Shown: positions 18,609 through 28,930 of the stretch, piece after piece
Layout of the letters: every line of letters starts with the position of its first letter
Numbering within the stretch: position 1 is the first letter of the stretch
Program-made: the position numbers and the translations under genes
DNA from: an uncultured Saprospiraceae bacterium
GTDB lineage: Bacteria; Bacteroidota; Bacteroidia; Chitinophagales; Saprospiraceae
Reading direction: 5' to 3'
Length of the DNA stretch: 64,000 nucleotides
NCBI GenBank assembly: GCA_937941765.1
Contig: CALDGQ010000069.1
Coordinates: 1 to 64,000 of the forward strand
The notes under the pieces: model-generated
Seen by the model: the letters and a program-made list of their open reading frames with translations, nothing else
Databases searched by the model: none
Told to the model about the DNA's origin: nothing

Positions 18609-18626
18609 TTTTGCCATGATGCAAAA
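18609..18626. promoter_or_regulatory. Palindrome between the Crp/Fnr and DUF4386 genes
   Basis: An 18-nt dyad TTTTGC-CATGAT-GCAAAA with perfect 6-bp arms lies within a wider one (TTCGTTTT ... AAAACGAA). It sits between the regulator stop and the DUF4386 start, a sensible place for an operator, but no terminator-like T run follows. It could also be a weak RNA hairpin. Confidence 0.3.
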
Positions 18627-18777
18627 CGAAGCAAAAAAATCAAGGCTTTATAGATTTATCGAAAAATTTAGATTCTAATCCTACAATTCTATTAATAACG
18701 AAAGTAACTTAAGTGAATGAAATTCATAAAGCTGCCTCTTAATTTTACATTATTAAATAAATTAAGACGCTACCATT

Positions 18778-19497
18778 ATGAATCAAAAAAGCATTAAAAA
18801 TATCGCACTATTTACGGGGATAGCATATGCCTTAGTATTTGCAATTAGTATCATCGGAAATGGCATGTTCCTCGAAAAGGTTTTGGAAAAAGGAAATTGG
18901 CTTTTGACCTATCAAAATATCCTTGAGTACCCGCTGTTTTTTAGAATAGGAATTAGTAGTTGGTTTTTAGTAATTATTTGTGATGTTATTGCAGCTTGGG
19001 GTATCTACCTTTTATTTAGATCTACCAACAAAGAACTTGCATTACTCACCGCTTGGATGCGAATTATTTTTGCCGCCATTTATGCTATTGGTTTTTTACA
19101 ACTTTTTGAGCTTTCTATTTTAATACACGACAATCATTTCATCGATTCGTTCACTCAAAATCAGTTGGTAACCCAAACCATGCTTTCCATGAAAAATTAT
19201 GAAAGCTATGTGAATCTTAGTTTTATGTTTTTTGGAATTCATATAGGATTGCTTTCCCACCTCATACTACGATCCAAGCTAATTTCTAAATTAATAGGCT
19301 ATGCACTAATGATTGCTTGCATCGGTTATTTGATTAACAGTTTCGGAAGTTTCTTGTCTAAAGATTTTGCAAACAATCAATTTTTCTTTGTTGGATTGGT
19401 TGCTATCCCAGCTATCATCTCCGAATTATCACTCACCATATTTTTAATCGTGAAGCACAAAAAAATAAATCAACAATTAGAAATCTCTAAAGCATAA
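18778..19497 (+). CDS. DUF4386 family membrane protein
   Basis: 239 residues with about six or seven hydrophobic helices. The family marks are a first helix ending in a short loop, then FRIGISSWFLVIICDVIAAW and the final block SKLIGYALMIACIGYLINS. The function of DUF4386 proteins is unknown; they are common in Bacteroidota and Firmicutes, often beside regulators. The gene lies downstream of a Crp/Fnr regulator in the same direction. A shorter paralogue sits at 34973-35611. Confidence 0.82.
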   Translation: MNQKSIKNIALFTGIAYALVFAISIIGNGMFLEKVLEKGNWLLTYQNILEYPLFFRIGISSWFLVIICDVIAAWGIYLLFRSTNKELALLTAWMRIIFAAIYAIGFLQLFELSILIHDNHFIDSFTQNQLVTQTMLSMKNYESYVNLSFMFFGIHIGLLSHLILRSKLISKLIGYALMIACIGYLINSFGSFLSKDFANNQFFFVGLVAIPAIISELSLTIFLIVKHKKINQQLEISKA

Positions 19498-19776
19498 AAT
19501 GATGAAGGCAATCACAAAATAACATTCTTGTATCTTCTGGCAATAAAGCGTTAATAGATAGACACCTATTTTCATAATTCATAGAATATGAATTATATTG
19601 AGGGAGCGAAAGGAACGGGAGACCAGACATCCGATTGATGTATATTAGAATAGCCATCAACGAGCATTTGGAGATGTAAACAAGACTAGTGTGACTAGCA
19701 CAACAACCACAACAATATATTGACGAGATATAGCACCAAATATAACAGCATATTTACCAACTAAAAAATCACCATC

Positions 19777-21138
19777 ATGAGTAAAATCATTTATTCACAA
19801 TTTTTTTATCTGATTCTAATCGGTTGTTTTTCAAATTGTATTCAAAACAATGCCACGACTAGCGCCCAAATTGAGCACAATGAGAATGAAAATATTGAAA
19901 GGCAAAGCGTTTTGACAATATTCTCACGAGAACAGTATCTTCAAGATTTTAATCAATTGGTAAATCTCCTATCTGAAAACCATCCGCAATTGAATCAGTT
20001 TATATCCAAGGAAGAATATGACGTCCTTGTCGGAAATCTAAAAAAAGAAATTGTTGACGAAATGAAAATTGGAGAATTCATATGGCTTTGTCGAAACTTA
20101 ATAGCAGCAATCGGTTGTGGACATTCCGTTGTGCCTACGCTCGGTCTGCGCTACGACATAGCGGACTCCCTACTCTTCCCTGTGAAAGTTAATTATATAG
20201 ATAACCAATTATTTGTAATAGACCCATTTGAAAATGAAGATCGAATTTCTAGAGGCGATGAAATTAAAACTGTAAATGGAATAGCTGCTAAAGAATTAAA
20301 AAACAAATTTTTCAAACATATCTCTGCGGATGCTAACAATAAGAGTTTAAAAATGGAGCGTATCAATAATGGGTTTAGTGAATATGCAGCTTTTGAATTC
20401 AAATTCTCCAACAACTACGAAATTGAATTGTTACAAGAATGTAAACTTGTTACGAAATCTCTTAAACAAATACATAACTATACGGAGAAAGAAAACAATC
20501 CAGTAAAATGCGCAAGTAATTTGTGTTATGAAGTCGAAAAGGATTTAGCTATTATAACAATAAGCAGTTTTTATTATTACAGAGAAAATTTTGAAACGTT
20601 TAAAAAATTTATAGATGATTGCTTTACCGACATTAAAGATCGGCAAATAGAAAACTTAATTATTGATCTAAGAAATAATGGTGGCGGTGATCCCTATTGC
20701 GGTTCTTATTTGTTACAACATATTGCCAATAAAAAATATCAATATTACAAAACGGGTACCTATAGTTATGCAGATTTACAAAAGGACATAGAACCGAATC
20801 CAAATAGATTCAAAGGAAAACCATATATCCTAATAAATGGGCGATGCGGTTCCACAACAGGACAATTGTGTGCGCTAATAAAAGAAAATCATTTTGGAAT
20901 TTTCGTCGGTCAAGAAACCGGCGCCACTTTCAGATGCAATGCTTCCACTAGATCTTTTACTTTAGAAAACACAAAAATCAATCCTTTTATCGCAACAAGA
21001 ACTTTTGAATCGAATGTTAAACATCTACCAAATGATCAGGGAATCCTCCCAGATCATCCAATAAAATATGATATTTCAAATTTATTAAACAAGGAAGATG
21101 TTACATTAATCCAGTGTAAGCGAATGATAAAAAATTAA
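19777..21138 (+). CDS. S41 (tail-specific protease-like) family lipoprotein
   Basis: 453 residues. The N-terminus has a hydrophobic stretch with cysteines (LILIGCFSNC), probably a lipobox. The body matches S41 C-terminal processing peptidases: a helical N-domain (LVNLLSENHPQLNQF, IGCGHSVVPTLG), a PDZ-like centre (RGDEIKTVNGIAAKEL), a strand IIDLRNNGGGDPYCG and ILINGRCGSTTGQLCALIKEN, where the serine of GST is the candidate nucleophile. The residues after that serine differ from the usual SASE pattern, so activity is uncertain. It is probably anchored at the outer membrane or in the periplasm. Confidence 0.75.
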   Translation: MSKIIYSQFFYLILIGCFSNCIQNNATTSAQIEHNENENIERQSVLTIFSREQYLQDFNQLVNLLSENHPQLNQFISKEEYDVLVGNLKKEIVDEMKIGEFIWLCRNLIAAIGCGHSVVPTLGLRYDIADSLLFPVKVNYIDNQLFVIDPFENEDRISRGDEIKTVNGIAAKELKNKFFKHISADANNKSLKMERINNGFSEYAAFEFKFSNNYEIELLQECKLVTKSLKQIHNYTEKENNPVKCASNLCYEVEKDLAIITISSFYYYRENFETFKKFIDDCFTDIKDRQIENLIIDLRNNGGGDPYCGSYLLQHIANKKYQYYKTGTYSYADLQKDIEPNPNRFKGKPYILINGRCGSTTGQLCALIKENHFGIFVGQETGATFRCNASTRSFTLENTKINPFIATRTFESNVKHLPNDQGILPDHPIKYDISNLLNKEDVTLIQCKRMIKN

Positions 21139-21219
21139 GAATTAATGGATACAAAGTTTTGAATTTTGAGTTCAAGTCTAGCATTGATATGTAATCACGT
21201 TGTTTGGATTTGCTTAACT

Positions 21220-21852
21220 TTAATTTCTTGTCATTTCTGACCAAGCGAAGCCTCCGCAACCTACCTCTAAATCATTTGGATCTGTGGGATCAGTACTATT
21301 TTGAATAGCAGCTTGTGAGGTCTCATTAAAAAATGGCTGACAAAGATTAAACGTGTTGTTTGTAATGTTTGTAAAGACAAATTTGCTAAACAAATTAGCG
21401 TCGAAAGAATTATTTAAGTTGTTCAAACAGATTACTGAATTACTATCGGTTACTAAAATTTCAAAAACGGAAGAAGCACCATTATTTAAAATATTTGTTA
21501 TTGTTGAACTATTAATCACCCAAGATGTACCAAAGTTATCTGTCCACTGTCCAGATATTTTGTTCAACAAACCACACTCATCAATATTTCCATCTCCATT
21601 GTTATCAATATTATCATCACAAATTTCAACAGCACCTACATACGCAGTTTCATTAGCATCATCAAAATCAGTATTATCTAAAACATAAGCTGTTGGTTGT
21701 GTACAAGATTCTATAGAATTATTTGGATTGCCAAAACTATCTCCATCACTATCTTGATACCAAGTTTGTTGCAAGCAATCATCATCTTTACTACAAGCAT
21801 TAAATGTAAATATTCCGACGGCAAAAAATATTGCCAAATAAATTGTTTTCAT
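21220..21852 (-). CDS. Lipoprotein with MopE-like putative metal-binding motif
   Basis: 210 residues from the MKTIYLAIFF start; three further ATG codons in frame reach back to 21867. A lipobox TFNACS follows a short signal. Residues about 30-80 carry the Asp/Asn-rich, cysteine-bounded pattern WYQDSDGDSFGN and ICDDNIDNNGDGNIDECG, known from MopE-type 'putative metal-binding' repeats, probably a calcium- or copper-binding loop. The rest (about 85-210) resembles a small lipocalin-like beta domain. It lies 28 nt downstream of the DUF4412 gene on the same strand, a likely two-gene operon. Confidence 0.65.
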   Translation of the reverse strand: MKTIYLAIFFAVGIFTFNACSKDDDCLQQTWYQDSDGDSFGNPNNSIESCTQPTAYVLDNTDFDDANETAYVGAVEICDDNIDNNGDGNIDECGLLNKISGQWTDNFGTSWVINSSTITNILNNGASSVFEILVTDSNSVICLNNLNNSFDANLFSKFVFTNITNNTFNLCQPFFNETSQAAIQNSTDPTDPNDLEVGCGGFAWSEMTRN

Positions 21853-21879
21853 TTTAACCATCATCATTTTTTAGTTTTA

Positions 21880-22821
21880 CTATTTATCCATTTCCATAAA
21901 AGACTTGTATTCACTAATGTTTATCGTAAGCGGTTTTCTAACAAGTTCTACACAAGTCATTTTCATATCATATTTTGCTTTTTTAGAACTGACAAAAGTC
22001 ATTTCCATCATTAAGCCATTTTCAAATTCCTTTAGCCATGCCGCATCAAAGCCTTTCGCAGTAAAATTAGGATCTCCACCTCTGTTAAAGCTTACGGGTG
22101 AATTAGGATTTATATATATCGTACTCACACCTTCTTCTAATTGCACTTCAAAACCTTGACAGGTATACCCCATTATTTTTTTTGTTCCAATTTTCTTAAT
22201 CTTGAAATTGTTTACGTTGTCATTGGTTTCATAATTTTCCTGAGAGACGTCAGCTACAGATGGCATATTTTGAATTATTTTTTTACCCTCAACTTCCATA
22301 AGCATCACATTTACGCCCGTACTAGGATCCATTACCATGAGACTTTGACCTAAGCCTTTATCAATTTCGCCACCATCAAATTGAGTTGCAAAAGCGGTCG
22401 ACTGCGTACTTAATAAGTAGGTAATTTTAGTATCACCCATCTTTTTTTGTTTCTTTTTATAAGCATCGGATTCCATTTTTAAAACATATTTCCATTCAAA
22501 TGAAAATGATTCAGGTAGGTCTATGGCTTCTTGCTGGTTTAAATAATCTTCTAACATTTTTTCGTCCGTAGCCACATCATTAGATTGATTTGCTGACCTG
22601 GATGGATTATTTGTTTGCTCATTGCTACTTTTAGGATTTTTAAGCATAGCATCTATAGTCTTCTCTGTTTGTTTTGAAGCTTCTTCAGCTGTTTTTCTTA
22701 TCACTACTTCTTCGGTAGCTGCCTTTACTCTTTTTTCTAATTTTTTCAAGAATTGAGCATTGATCGTATTACTTATCAATAATAGCGCAAAGCAAAGAAA
22801 GATTGGTTTCCTATTTTTCAT
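21880..22821 (-). CDS. Secreted DUF4412-family protein
   Basis: 313 residues with a signal peptide ending near NTINA-Q. A basic, coiled segment follows (about 25-100, rich in K, E and Q), then a beta-rich domain (about 115-310). In it, MGYTCQGFEVQLEEGVSTIYIN and the final MTCVELVRKPLTINISEYKS fit the DUF4412 'GxxCxxY/F' layout seen in periplasmic Bacteroidota proteins. No catalytic residues are evident. It is the first gene of a likely pair with the MopE-like lipoprotein. Confidence 0.7.
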   Translation of the reverse strand: MKNRKPIFLCFALLLISNTINAQFLKKLEKRVKAATEEVVIRKTAEEASKQTEKTIDAMLKNPKSSNEQTNNPSRSANQSNDVATDEKMLEDYLNQQEAIDLPESFSFEWKYVLKMESDAYKKKQKKMGDTKITYLLSTQSTAFATQFDGGEIDKGLGQSLMVMDPSTGVNVMLMEVEGKKIIQNMPSVADVSQENYETNDNVNNFKIKKIGTKKIMGYTCQGFEVQLEEGVSTIYINPNSPVSFNRGGDPNFTAKGFDAAWLKEFENGLMMEMTFVSSKKAKYDMKMTCVELVRKPLTINISEYKSFMEMDK

Positions 22822-23082
22822 AGTTCTTTGGTTAAATTTTTCAATTATTTCTTAATAGTCTAGCTTACCATAAAGATGAATGTAATATTCCCTTTCTGAG
22901 GTGTCTGATTGGTGAATGGTATGTTAGATTAATCTATGGATATGTACAATGATTAATTGGATATTGACGACTCAACGTTACCATTGGTTAATCAAAAAGA
23001 CACATTCACTAAGTCACCGGCTTTATTTCGTGGATGATTAACTATTTTGTATCTTACTAAAAATGCCACAAATGAGCCACAA

Positions 23083-23832
23083 ATGATTAAAGCAATATTG
23101 ATAGATGACGAAGAAGAATGTCTCAATGCATTGGCATATGATTTACGTAATTATTGTCCAGAGATAGAAATCGTTGACATCTGCCAAGGCGGAAAAAAAG
23201 GAATTAAGTCTATCCATAAGCATAAACCAGATATGGTATTTCTGGATATAGATATGCCAATTATCAGCGGCTTTGATTTATTGGAGATGGTCGGGGATAT
23301 TTATTTTTCTGTGGTATTCACAACTGCTTACGATAAATATGCATTGAAGGCATTCAGAATCAGCGCGACAGATTATCTACTCAAACCTATCGATAAAGAC
23401 GAGCTCAAGGCAGCAATCAAGAAAGTAGAAACACAACAATCCATAAAGTCTCCCCAAGATCAAGTGAAATTTCTGCTTAATCAATTGAAAGCTTTAGATG
23501 ATGATAATGTTAAGAAAATTGCATTGCCAACATTAGAAGGAACAGAATTTATAAATCTAAAAGATATCATTTACTGTGAAGCTGATGGTGCTTATAGTTT
23601 TGTATATTTTATTGATAGAAAAAAATTGTACATCAGTAAAACATTGAGATATCTAGAACAAGCTTTATGTGATTACCACTTTTTCAGAGTACATAATTCA
23701 TATATTGTCAATATAGATTACATGCAAAAATATGTAAAAGCCGATGGAGGTTATCTGCTGATGAGTAACGGTAAGCAGGTCAAAGTATCAAGAAGTAAAA
23801 AGGAAAAACTAGTCAGTTTATTTGACAAATAG
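23083..23832 (+). CDS. LytTR family response regulator
   Basis: 249 residues from the ATG at 23083, where the receiver begins cleanly (MIKAILIDDEEECL); a start 12 codons upstream is possible. The receiver has acidic DDEE, phospho-acceptor Asp55 (VFLDIDMP), a conserved TTAYDKYA and Lys of YLLKPID. The C-terminal half (about 150-249) is a LytTR DNA-binding domain (FINLKDIIYCEADGAYSFVY, FFRVHNSYIVNIDYM, VKVSRSKKEKL). Its stop overlaps the start of the sensor kinase by 11 nt, so the two are translated together. Confidence 0.9.
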   Translation: MIKAILIDDEEECLNALAYDLRNYCPEIEIVDICQGGKKGIKSIHKHKPDMVFLDIDMPIISGFDLLEMVGDIYFSVVFTTAYDKYALKAFRISATDYLLKPIDKDELKAAIKKVETQQSIKSPQDQVKFLLNQLKALDDDNVKKIALPTLEGTEFINLKDIIYCEADGAYSFVYFIDRKKLYISKTLRYLEQALCDYHFFRVHNSYIVNIDYMQKYVKADGGYLLMSNGKQVKVSRSKKEKLVSLFDK

Positions 23833-26800
23833 AATTTACATATTGATTGTTATGTTTTTCACCTTTGTTGGTAAAAGCTATAGCCAAAACAATAATCGCT
23901 TCCAATATCTAGACGATGATCTTGGACCGATGTCTACGTCTATTCATATGATGCAAGATTCGTATGGATTCATTTGGTCATCTACATTATCAGGATTGAC
24001 TAAGTATGACGGAAACGCTTATCACCATTATGTAAAGTCAGACTCTATTGATGGTTTGCCCGCAGTATTTGCCTATTGTTCTTTCGAAGACAAATATCAT
24101 AACATTTGGGTCGCATTATACGATTATGGTCTGGTGATTCTAAATAGAGATTCAGATTCATTTCAATGGATAAAGTCCGACACTTTGACCCCTAATGGTT
24201 TACATCTTTCTAAGATTAAAACAATTGCTTCTGATAGTAACGACAATATATATTTCCTTGGTGAAGATGGGATCCAAAGAGTTGCATTACAACAAAAGTC
24301 TTACGATCACTTGAGATTCCAATCACAAAGTGAGTTCCTACCAAATCTCAATGAAAAAATCACCGGGCTTAGTCTATTGAATGATCGTCGTGGAAGATTC
24401 TGGATCGGCTCTAGAAAAGGAGTTTACATTTTAGATAATACTGGTGAGGTAAAAAAACAAGAATCGTTTCAAGGGGCAAATTCGATTACACATTCTATTT
24501 TAGAAGATAGCTCAGGAGATATTTATATAGTCAGAGGAGGAGAACCCTTGTTAAGATTTGATGTCAAAAAACAAACTTTTGAAAAAGATACTACTGTCGT
24601 ATTTCCAAATCAATATATGTTGTCGGTCATAGACCATGAAGATCATTTATGGACATTTATTCGACCAGGTAAGGTCTTTAAATATGATCTAAAAAATAAG
24701 CAACTAGATAAATTCAGCTCGTATGAATTACCCTATAATATATCAGGAACCTATTTTCGATCTCCATTGGTATCCAAAGACGGGACGATCTGGTTAGCTG
24801 GAGGTGGCAGTTTTCCTTTTCAGCATCAACCAAAAACAAATAAGGAAATACATCCGATCATTTATGATGAGACTAGAATGCATTCAAGTTCGTGTGTATA
24901 CGTAGATGAAACACATATATACGTTGGACTATTGTTAGATGGAGGTATTAAGATTATTAATAAAAGTACAGGTAAAACTAGATCACTTACCAAGGACAAC
25001 TCTGCAATGCACGACGATAGAATATATCAGATACTTGAGATAGACAAAGACAGGCTTGTTATCATGGGACGAGGAGGAGTCTATGTGTATGATAAAATTA
25101 TCCAAAGCATCACAAAAACAAAACGATTCACGCGGATTATACGATGGGGATATTATGCGGGAGATGATATCATGTGGGTTGGTGGCGAAATGAAACGGAT
25201 AGAAAAATTGGATCTGAAAGACATGTCTACATCATCTATATTCGATAGTAATGATGAACTACCCGAAGTCAATGTAGTTACTCAAATTGTAGAAGATACT
25301 GATGGATCAATATGGATCGGTGGACGGTACCATGGTTTATATCATTATTTTCCACAATCAGGAAAATGCGAAGTCTATAGTCGAGACGCCGACGATCCGC
25401 GATATCAATTATCGACTTCGATTATCGAAGCCATTCATATTGATCAAAAAGGAGATGTCTGGATAGGAGGTCGGTCTGGCATAGATGTCATCGACCAAGT
25501 TGCACAGTCTATAAGTTCGATAGGGATAACAGATGGTCTGAAGCATGTTCATATTTGTGATATAACACAAGATGATAGCCTGAACTACTGGATAGCAACA
25601 GAGCAAGATATTAGTCGAATTGATAACCGGACCAAAAAAATAACAACTTTCGATAATGAAGATGGATTTATCAATAGACGTTATTACTATAGATCATTCG
25701 CAAAATTTAACGGCCATCTTTTTGTCGCTGGCGAATCAGGTGTTGACAAATTTAATCCAAATAATTTTGGAATCAATCTGGTGCCTCCTCAAATAGCGTT
25801 GGCTAATATAAGCGTCATGGGTAAGAAGTATGTGTCTGATATTGCAATAGAAAAACTAGATAAAATTGTAATCGATCATAACCAAAATTTTATCGATTTT
25901 GATGTATTATCCTTGCATTATATAGCACCGGAGAAAAACGAAATCGCCTATAAATTCGAAGATGTACATGAGGATTATATCAATATTGGTAGTCGAAGAA
26001 ATATTAGTTTTTCAGGTCTGAGTCCTGGAACACATAACTTGTGGATCAAAGGATCAAATAGCGATGATGTGTGGAGCGAACCAAAGTCCATAATTATTGA
26101 TGTGGCTTATCCGTGGTGGAGAACTTGGACTTTTTATATAGGTGCTTTTCTGTTTATTGGAATGACGGTTTGGTTCGCTTTAAAGACCTATATGGCTAGC
26201 ATCAGTAAGAAACAAAAAGAGAAAGAAAAGATCAGTACTCAAATGGCAGAATTAGAGTTAAAAGCACTCTCCTCTCAAATGAATCCACATTTTTTATTTA
26301 ATAGCTTGAACTCAATTAAATCACTCATCAATCAAAATAAAAACGCAGAAGCTGGCACATTCATCATTCGTTATTCAAGATTGATCCGACAGATTTTAAA
26401 TAATAGTAGATCTAAGTTTGTCAGATTACAAGAAGAAGTAGATGTAATCAGTCTCTATCTAGAGTTGGAAAAATTGAGAATGGGTGAATCATTTACTTTT
26501 GATATCGATATGGACGATGATGTCGAAGCAGATTTTATAGAAATCCCTCCTGCGCTAATACAACCCTATGTTGAAAATTCCATTTGGCATGGACTATTGA
26601 ACAAAGAGCATGGTAACAAACACTTATCAATCAAAATCTGTAAGGTAGAAGATTTTCTCGAAATTAGAATCATTGATAATGGGATCGGTCGCCAAGCATC
26701 AAAAGCTATCCAGTCGCAATCGTTGCTTAAAAATAAGTCATTAGGAACTACCATTTCCAAAGAGCGCATCAATCTAATAACGGATGTATATGGACACAAA

Positions 26801-26887
26801 TCGACCGTCAACTTTATAGATCTCCATGATAAAGATGGGCAGCCCAGCGGCACGGAGGTCCAGATATTGTTATACTTTGAGCGATGA
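23822..26887 (+). CDS. Beta-propeller LytS-type sensor histidine kinase
   Basis: 1021 residues. A TTG start at 23822, inside the last codons of the regulator, gives a good signal peptide (MTNRIYILIVMFFTFVGKSYSQ); the next ATG at 23852 would cut it. A periplasmic Reg_prop propeller fills residues about 30-650 (DSYGFIWSSTLSGLTKYDG, GSIWIGGRYHGLYHY), followed by Y_Y_Y (about 670-755), a helix near 765-790, and a His_kinase domain with LSSQMNPHFLFNSLNSIKSL (phospho-acceptor His823), then an HATPase (PYVENSIWHGLLNK, DNGIGR). It is the partner of the LytTR regulator. The stimulus is unknown. Confidence 0.9.
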   Translation: MTNRIYILIVMFFTFVGKSYSQNNNRFQYLDDDLGPMSTSIHMMQDSYGFIWSSTLSGLTKYDGNAYHHYVKSDSIDGLPAVFAYCSFEDKYHNIWVALYDYGLVILNRDSDSFQWIKSDTLTPNGLHLSKIKTIASDSNDNIYFLGEDGIQRVALQQKSYDHLRFQSQSEFLPNLNEKITGLSLLNDRRGRFWIGSRKGVYILDNTGEVKKQESFQGANSITHSILEDSSGDIYIVRGGEPLLRFDVKKQTFEKDTTVVFPNQYMLSVIDHEDHLWTFIRPGKVFKYDLKNKQLDKFSSYELPYNISGTYFRSPLVSKDGTIWLAGGGSFPFQHQPKTNKEIHPIIYDETRMHSSSCVYVDETHIYVGLLLDGGIKIINKSTGKTRSLTKDNSAMHDDRIYQILEIDKDRLVIMGRGGVYVYDKIIQSITKTKRFTRIIRWGYYAGDDIMWVGGEMKRIEKLDLKDMSTSSIFDSNDELPEVNVVTQIVEDTDGSIWIGGRYHGLYHYFPQSGKCEVYSRDADDPRYQLSTSIIEAIHIDQKGDVWIGGRSGIDVIDQVAQSISSIGITDGLKHVHICDITQDDSLNYWIATEQDISRIDNRTKKITTFDNEDGFINRRYYYRSFAKFNGHLFVAGESGVDKFNPNNFGINLVPPQIALANISVMGKKYVSDIAIEKLDKIVIDHNQNFIDFDVLSLHYIAPEKNEIAYKFEDVHEDYINIGSRRNISFSGLSPGTHNLWIKGSNSDDVWSEPKSIIIDVAYPWWRTWTFYIGAFLFIGMTVWFALKTYMASISKKQKEKEKISTQMAELELKALSSQMNPHFLFNSLNSIKSLINQNKNAEAGTFIIRYSRLIRQILNNSRSKFVRLQEEVDVISLYLELEKLRMGESFTFDIDMDDDVEADFIEIPPALIQPYVENSIWHGLLNKEHGNKHLSIKICKVEDFLEIRIIDNGIGRQASKAIQSQSLLKNKSLGTTISKERINLITDVYGHKSTVNFIDLHDKDGQPSGTEVQILLYFER

Positions 26888-27387
26888 AGATATTCTAAGT
26901 TCATCAGCGTGTATATAGCGAATCTGTTAGACGATAACCTATCATTATCCGTTATGAGCAATTAGCCCTTAATACATATTGATTGTAGATTCTACTTGCA
27001 GACTCCTTTAAAGAAAACACATATGCTTCTAGAACTTCACCAAAAAAGACTAAACTAGACATTGGGTTAAATCTACTTTTAAAAGTATGAAGTTGTACAA
27101 AAAAGTTTACACATTTATGGCAATGAAAACGAGATGTAATAAAAAAATCACTACTTTTCTAAATCGCTAGGCAACCTATTTGAGATAAAACCACCATATA
27201 CAATTATATAGATCATTTATCATTTGAGTGACATCCAAATTTTAAAATTAAGAAAAGTAAACAAGGTACAGCCATATTGCAACCCCAACTTTACATGCAG
27301 TAAGGCAGAAATAAGCTATCCGAATATTCAGTAAGTAGCTATTAAAAATATTATCGAAACCTATACTCCTAACCAAAATATAATTAA
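26888..27387. other. 500-nt gene-free stretch
   Basis: No credible ORF, hairpin terminator or clear promoter box was found. The region is AT-rich and has short A runs. It presumably holds the end of the kinase transcript and the promoter of the serine hydrolase at 27388. Confidence 0.4.
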
Positions 27388-28587
27388 ATGAAACAAGTCA
27401 AAACTTATGTCCTCTTCACATTGTGTCTAGCCCTCTCGAGTTGCTCAACTAAAAAAATAAGCTCGCCTGTGACCATTGATAATTTAGCCACACTAAATAA
27501 AAACGTCGATCAATTATTCGCTGAATCAGATCTTATTGGCTTCTCTTGCTTAGCTATAAAAGATGGAGCCATTGTCTATCAAAAAGATATGGGCTTTGCA
27601 GATTTAAAAACACAAACTCCCTACACAACAACATCTGTACAAAATATAGCTTCGATATCTAAAACTATAATTGCAGTTGCTATAATGAAGGCTGTAGATC
27701 AAGGAAAAATAAACTTAGATGCAGACATAAATGACTATCTGCCTTTCAATGTAACGAATCCAAATCATCCCAACACACCAATTACAGTTAGGCAACTCGC
27801 CACCCACACATCTTCTATTATGGATACAGAAGCTTATATTAGGAGTTACTATTTCCTAAATGCAACAAGCTTAAACAAGTTGGAAATGTCTAAAGAATAC
27901 GGGGAATATTTAGATATCATTAAAACCAATGAATTAATTGATGAATCGACATTCTTAAAGAATGTTTTAACTCCAACTGGTAAATGGTATTCAGAAAAGG
28001 TGTACAGTAAACATGAGCCTGGAAGCGTTTCAGAATATTCGAATATTGCTTCAACACTTGCTGGATTTGTAGTTGAAAGTGCAACTGGTATGTCTTACGA
28101 AGAATATACGACTGAGTATATATTTAAACCTTTAGGTATGAAACAAACAAGCTGGGATTTTAAGACCACAAGTAATGATGATTTTGTAACCCGATATTTT
28201 AGTAAATCCCAAGTTGTTCCCAATTATTATTTAATTACAAAAGCTGATGGTGGTCTCTATACAAGTACAAAAGACTTTAGTTTATTTATGATCGAAATGA
28301 TCAATGGGTATAAAGACAAAGGAACTATTTTGTCAAAAGAAAGTTACGACACCATGTTCTCTAGTCAATTTGTCATCGATGATGAATTCTCCATCGGGAT
28401 TTTTTGGGATCGGAATAAAGACGGTGGGTTTAAACACGATGGAAGTGATCCCGGTGTTACAACGCTTGCAAGTTACAATGATGCAAAAGATCGCGGCTTA
28501 ATTATTTTTACAAACGTAGACACCAATGAAAATACAATTCCGCAAGTCTCTAAAATATGGAATACAATTGGCAAATACAACTTCTAA
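27388..28587 (+). CDS. Beta-lactamase-fold serine hydrolase lipoprotein
   Basis: 399 residues. A signal peptide with lipobox ALSSC (Cys19) suggests a lipoprotein. The class C beta-lactamase/DD-peptidase motifs are present: SISK (Ser89 nucleophile, Lys92), YSN (Tyr217) and HDGSDPG near the C-terminus in place of the KTG box. Such proteins act on D-amino-acid peptides or small esters outside the cytoplasm; the substrate cannot be read from the sequence. It is the first of five such genes in 17 kb and is closest to the second half of the 964-residue double enzyme (same TPTGKWYSEK-like insertion). Confidence 0.85.
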   Translation: MKQVKTYVLFTLCLALSSCSTKKISSPVTIDNLATLNKNVDQLFAESDLIGFSCLAIKDGAIVYQKDMGFADLKTQTPYTTTSVQNIASISKTIIAVAIMKAVDQGKINLDADINDYLPFNVTNPNHPNTPITVRQLATHTSSIMDTEAYIRSYYFLNATSLNKLEMSKEYGEYLDIIKTNELIDESTFLKNVLTPTGKWYSEKVYSKHEPGSVSEYSNIASTLAGFVVESATGMSYEEYTTEYIFKPLGMKQTSWDFKTTSNDDFVTRYFSKSQVVPNYYLITKADGGLYTSTKDFSLFMIEMINGYKDKGTILSKESYDTMFSSQFVIDDEFSIGIFWDRNKDGGFKHDGSDPGVTTLASYNDAKDRGLIIFTNVDTNENTIPQVSKIWNTIGKYNF

Positions 28588-28697
28588 AAACCTTGAACAA
28601 GAGATCGTCAAATGATAACATTTATCAAATTTTATAATTGAAGATTGCGCATAAACCGACAATGATGACCTAATCCGCTGACAATTAAAAACAAACA

Positions 28698-28860
28698 ATG
28701 CACGAACATCAAGAACATATAAATCATAATCAAGAAGCTGAAAAGCGCATAGTTCGAAAATTTCATTACTTCAATTGTATCAAATATTAATGATAAAGAA
28801 ATAATTCTTGTAAATCATTTTAACGATAACGAAGAATATATTTTAAAAAGAGTACATTAA
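28698..28860 (+). pseudogene. Small frameshifted ORF (about 55 aa if repaired)
   Basis: A 30-codon ORF (ATG 28698, stop 28788-28790) rich in His and Glu overlaps a second open stretch in another frame (28753-28860), which reads FENFITSIVSNINDKEIILV and ends HFNDNEEYILKRVH. A one-base shift near 28755 would fuse them. No homologue is recognised. With the neighbouring ankyrin gene and another orphan fragment it looks like small-gene debris. Confidence 0.3.
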
Positions 28861-28930
28861 AAAGGAATAGTTAAAACAATTTATTTACAATCACAGCAGC
28901 GCTAAGCTAGCTATATCAAAACTTAATATT

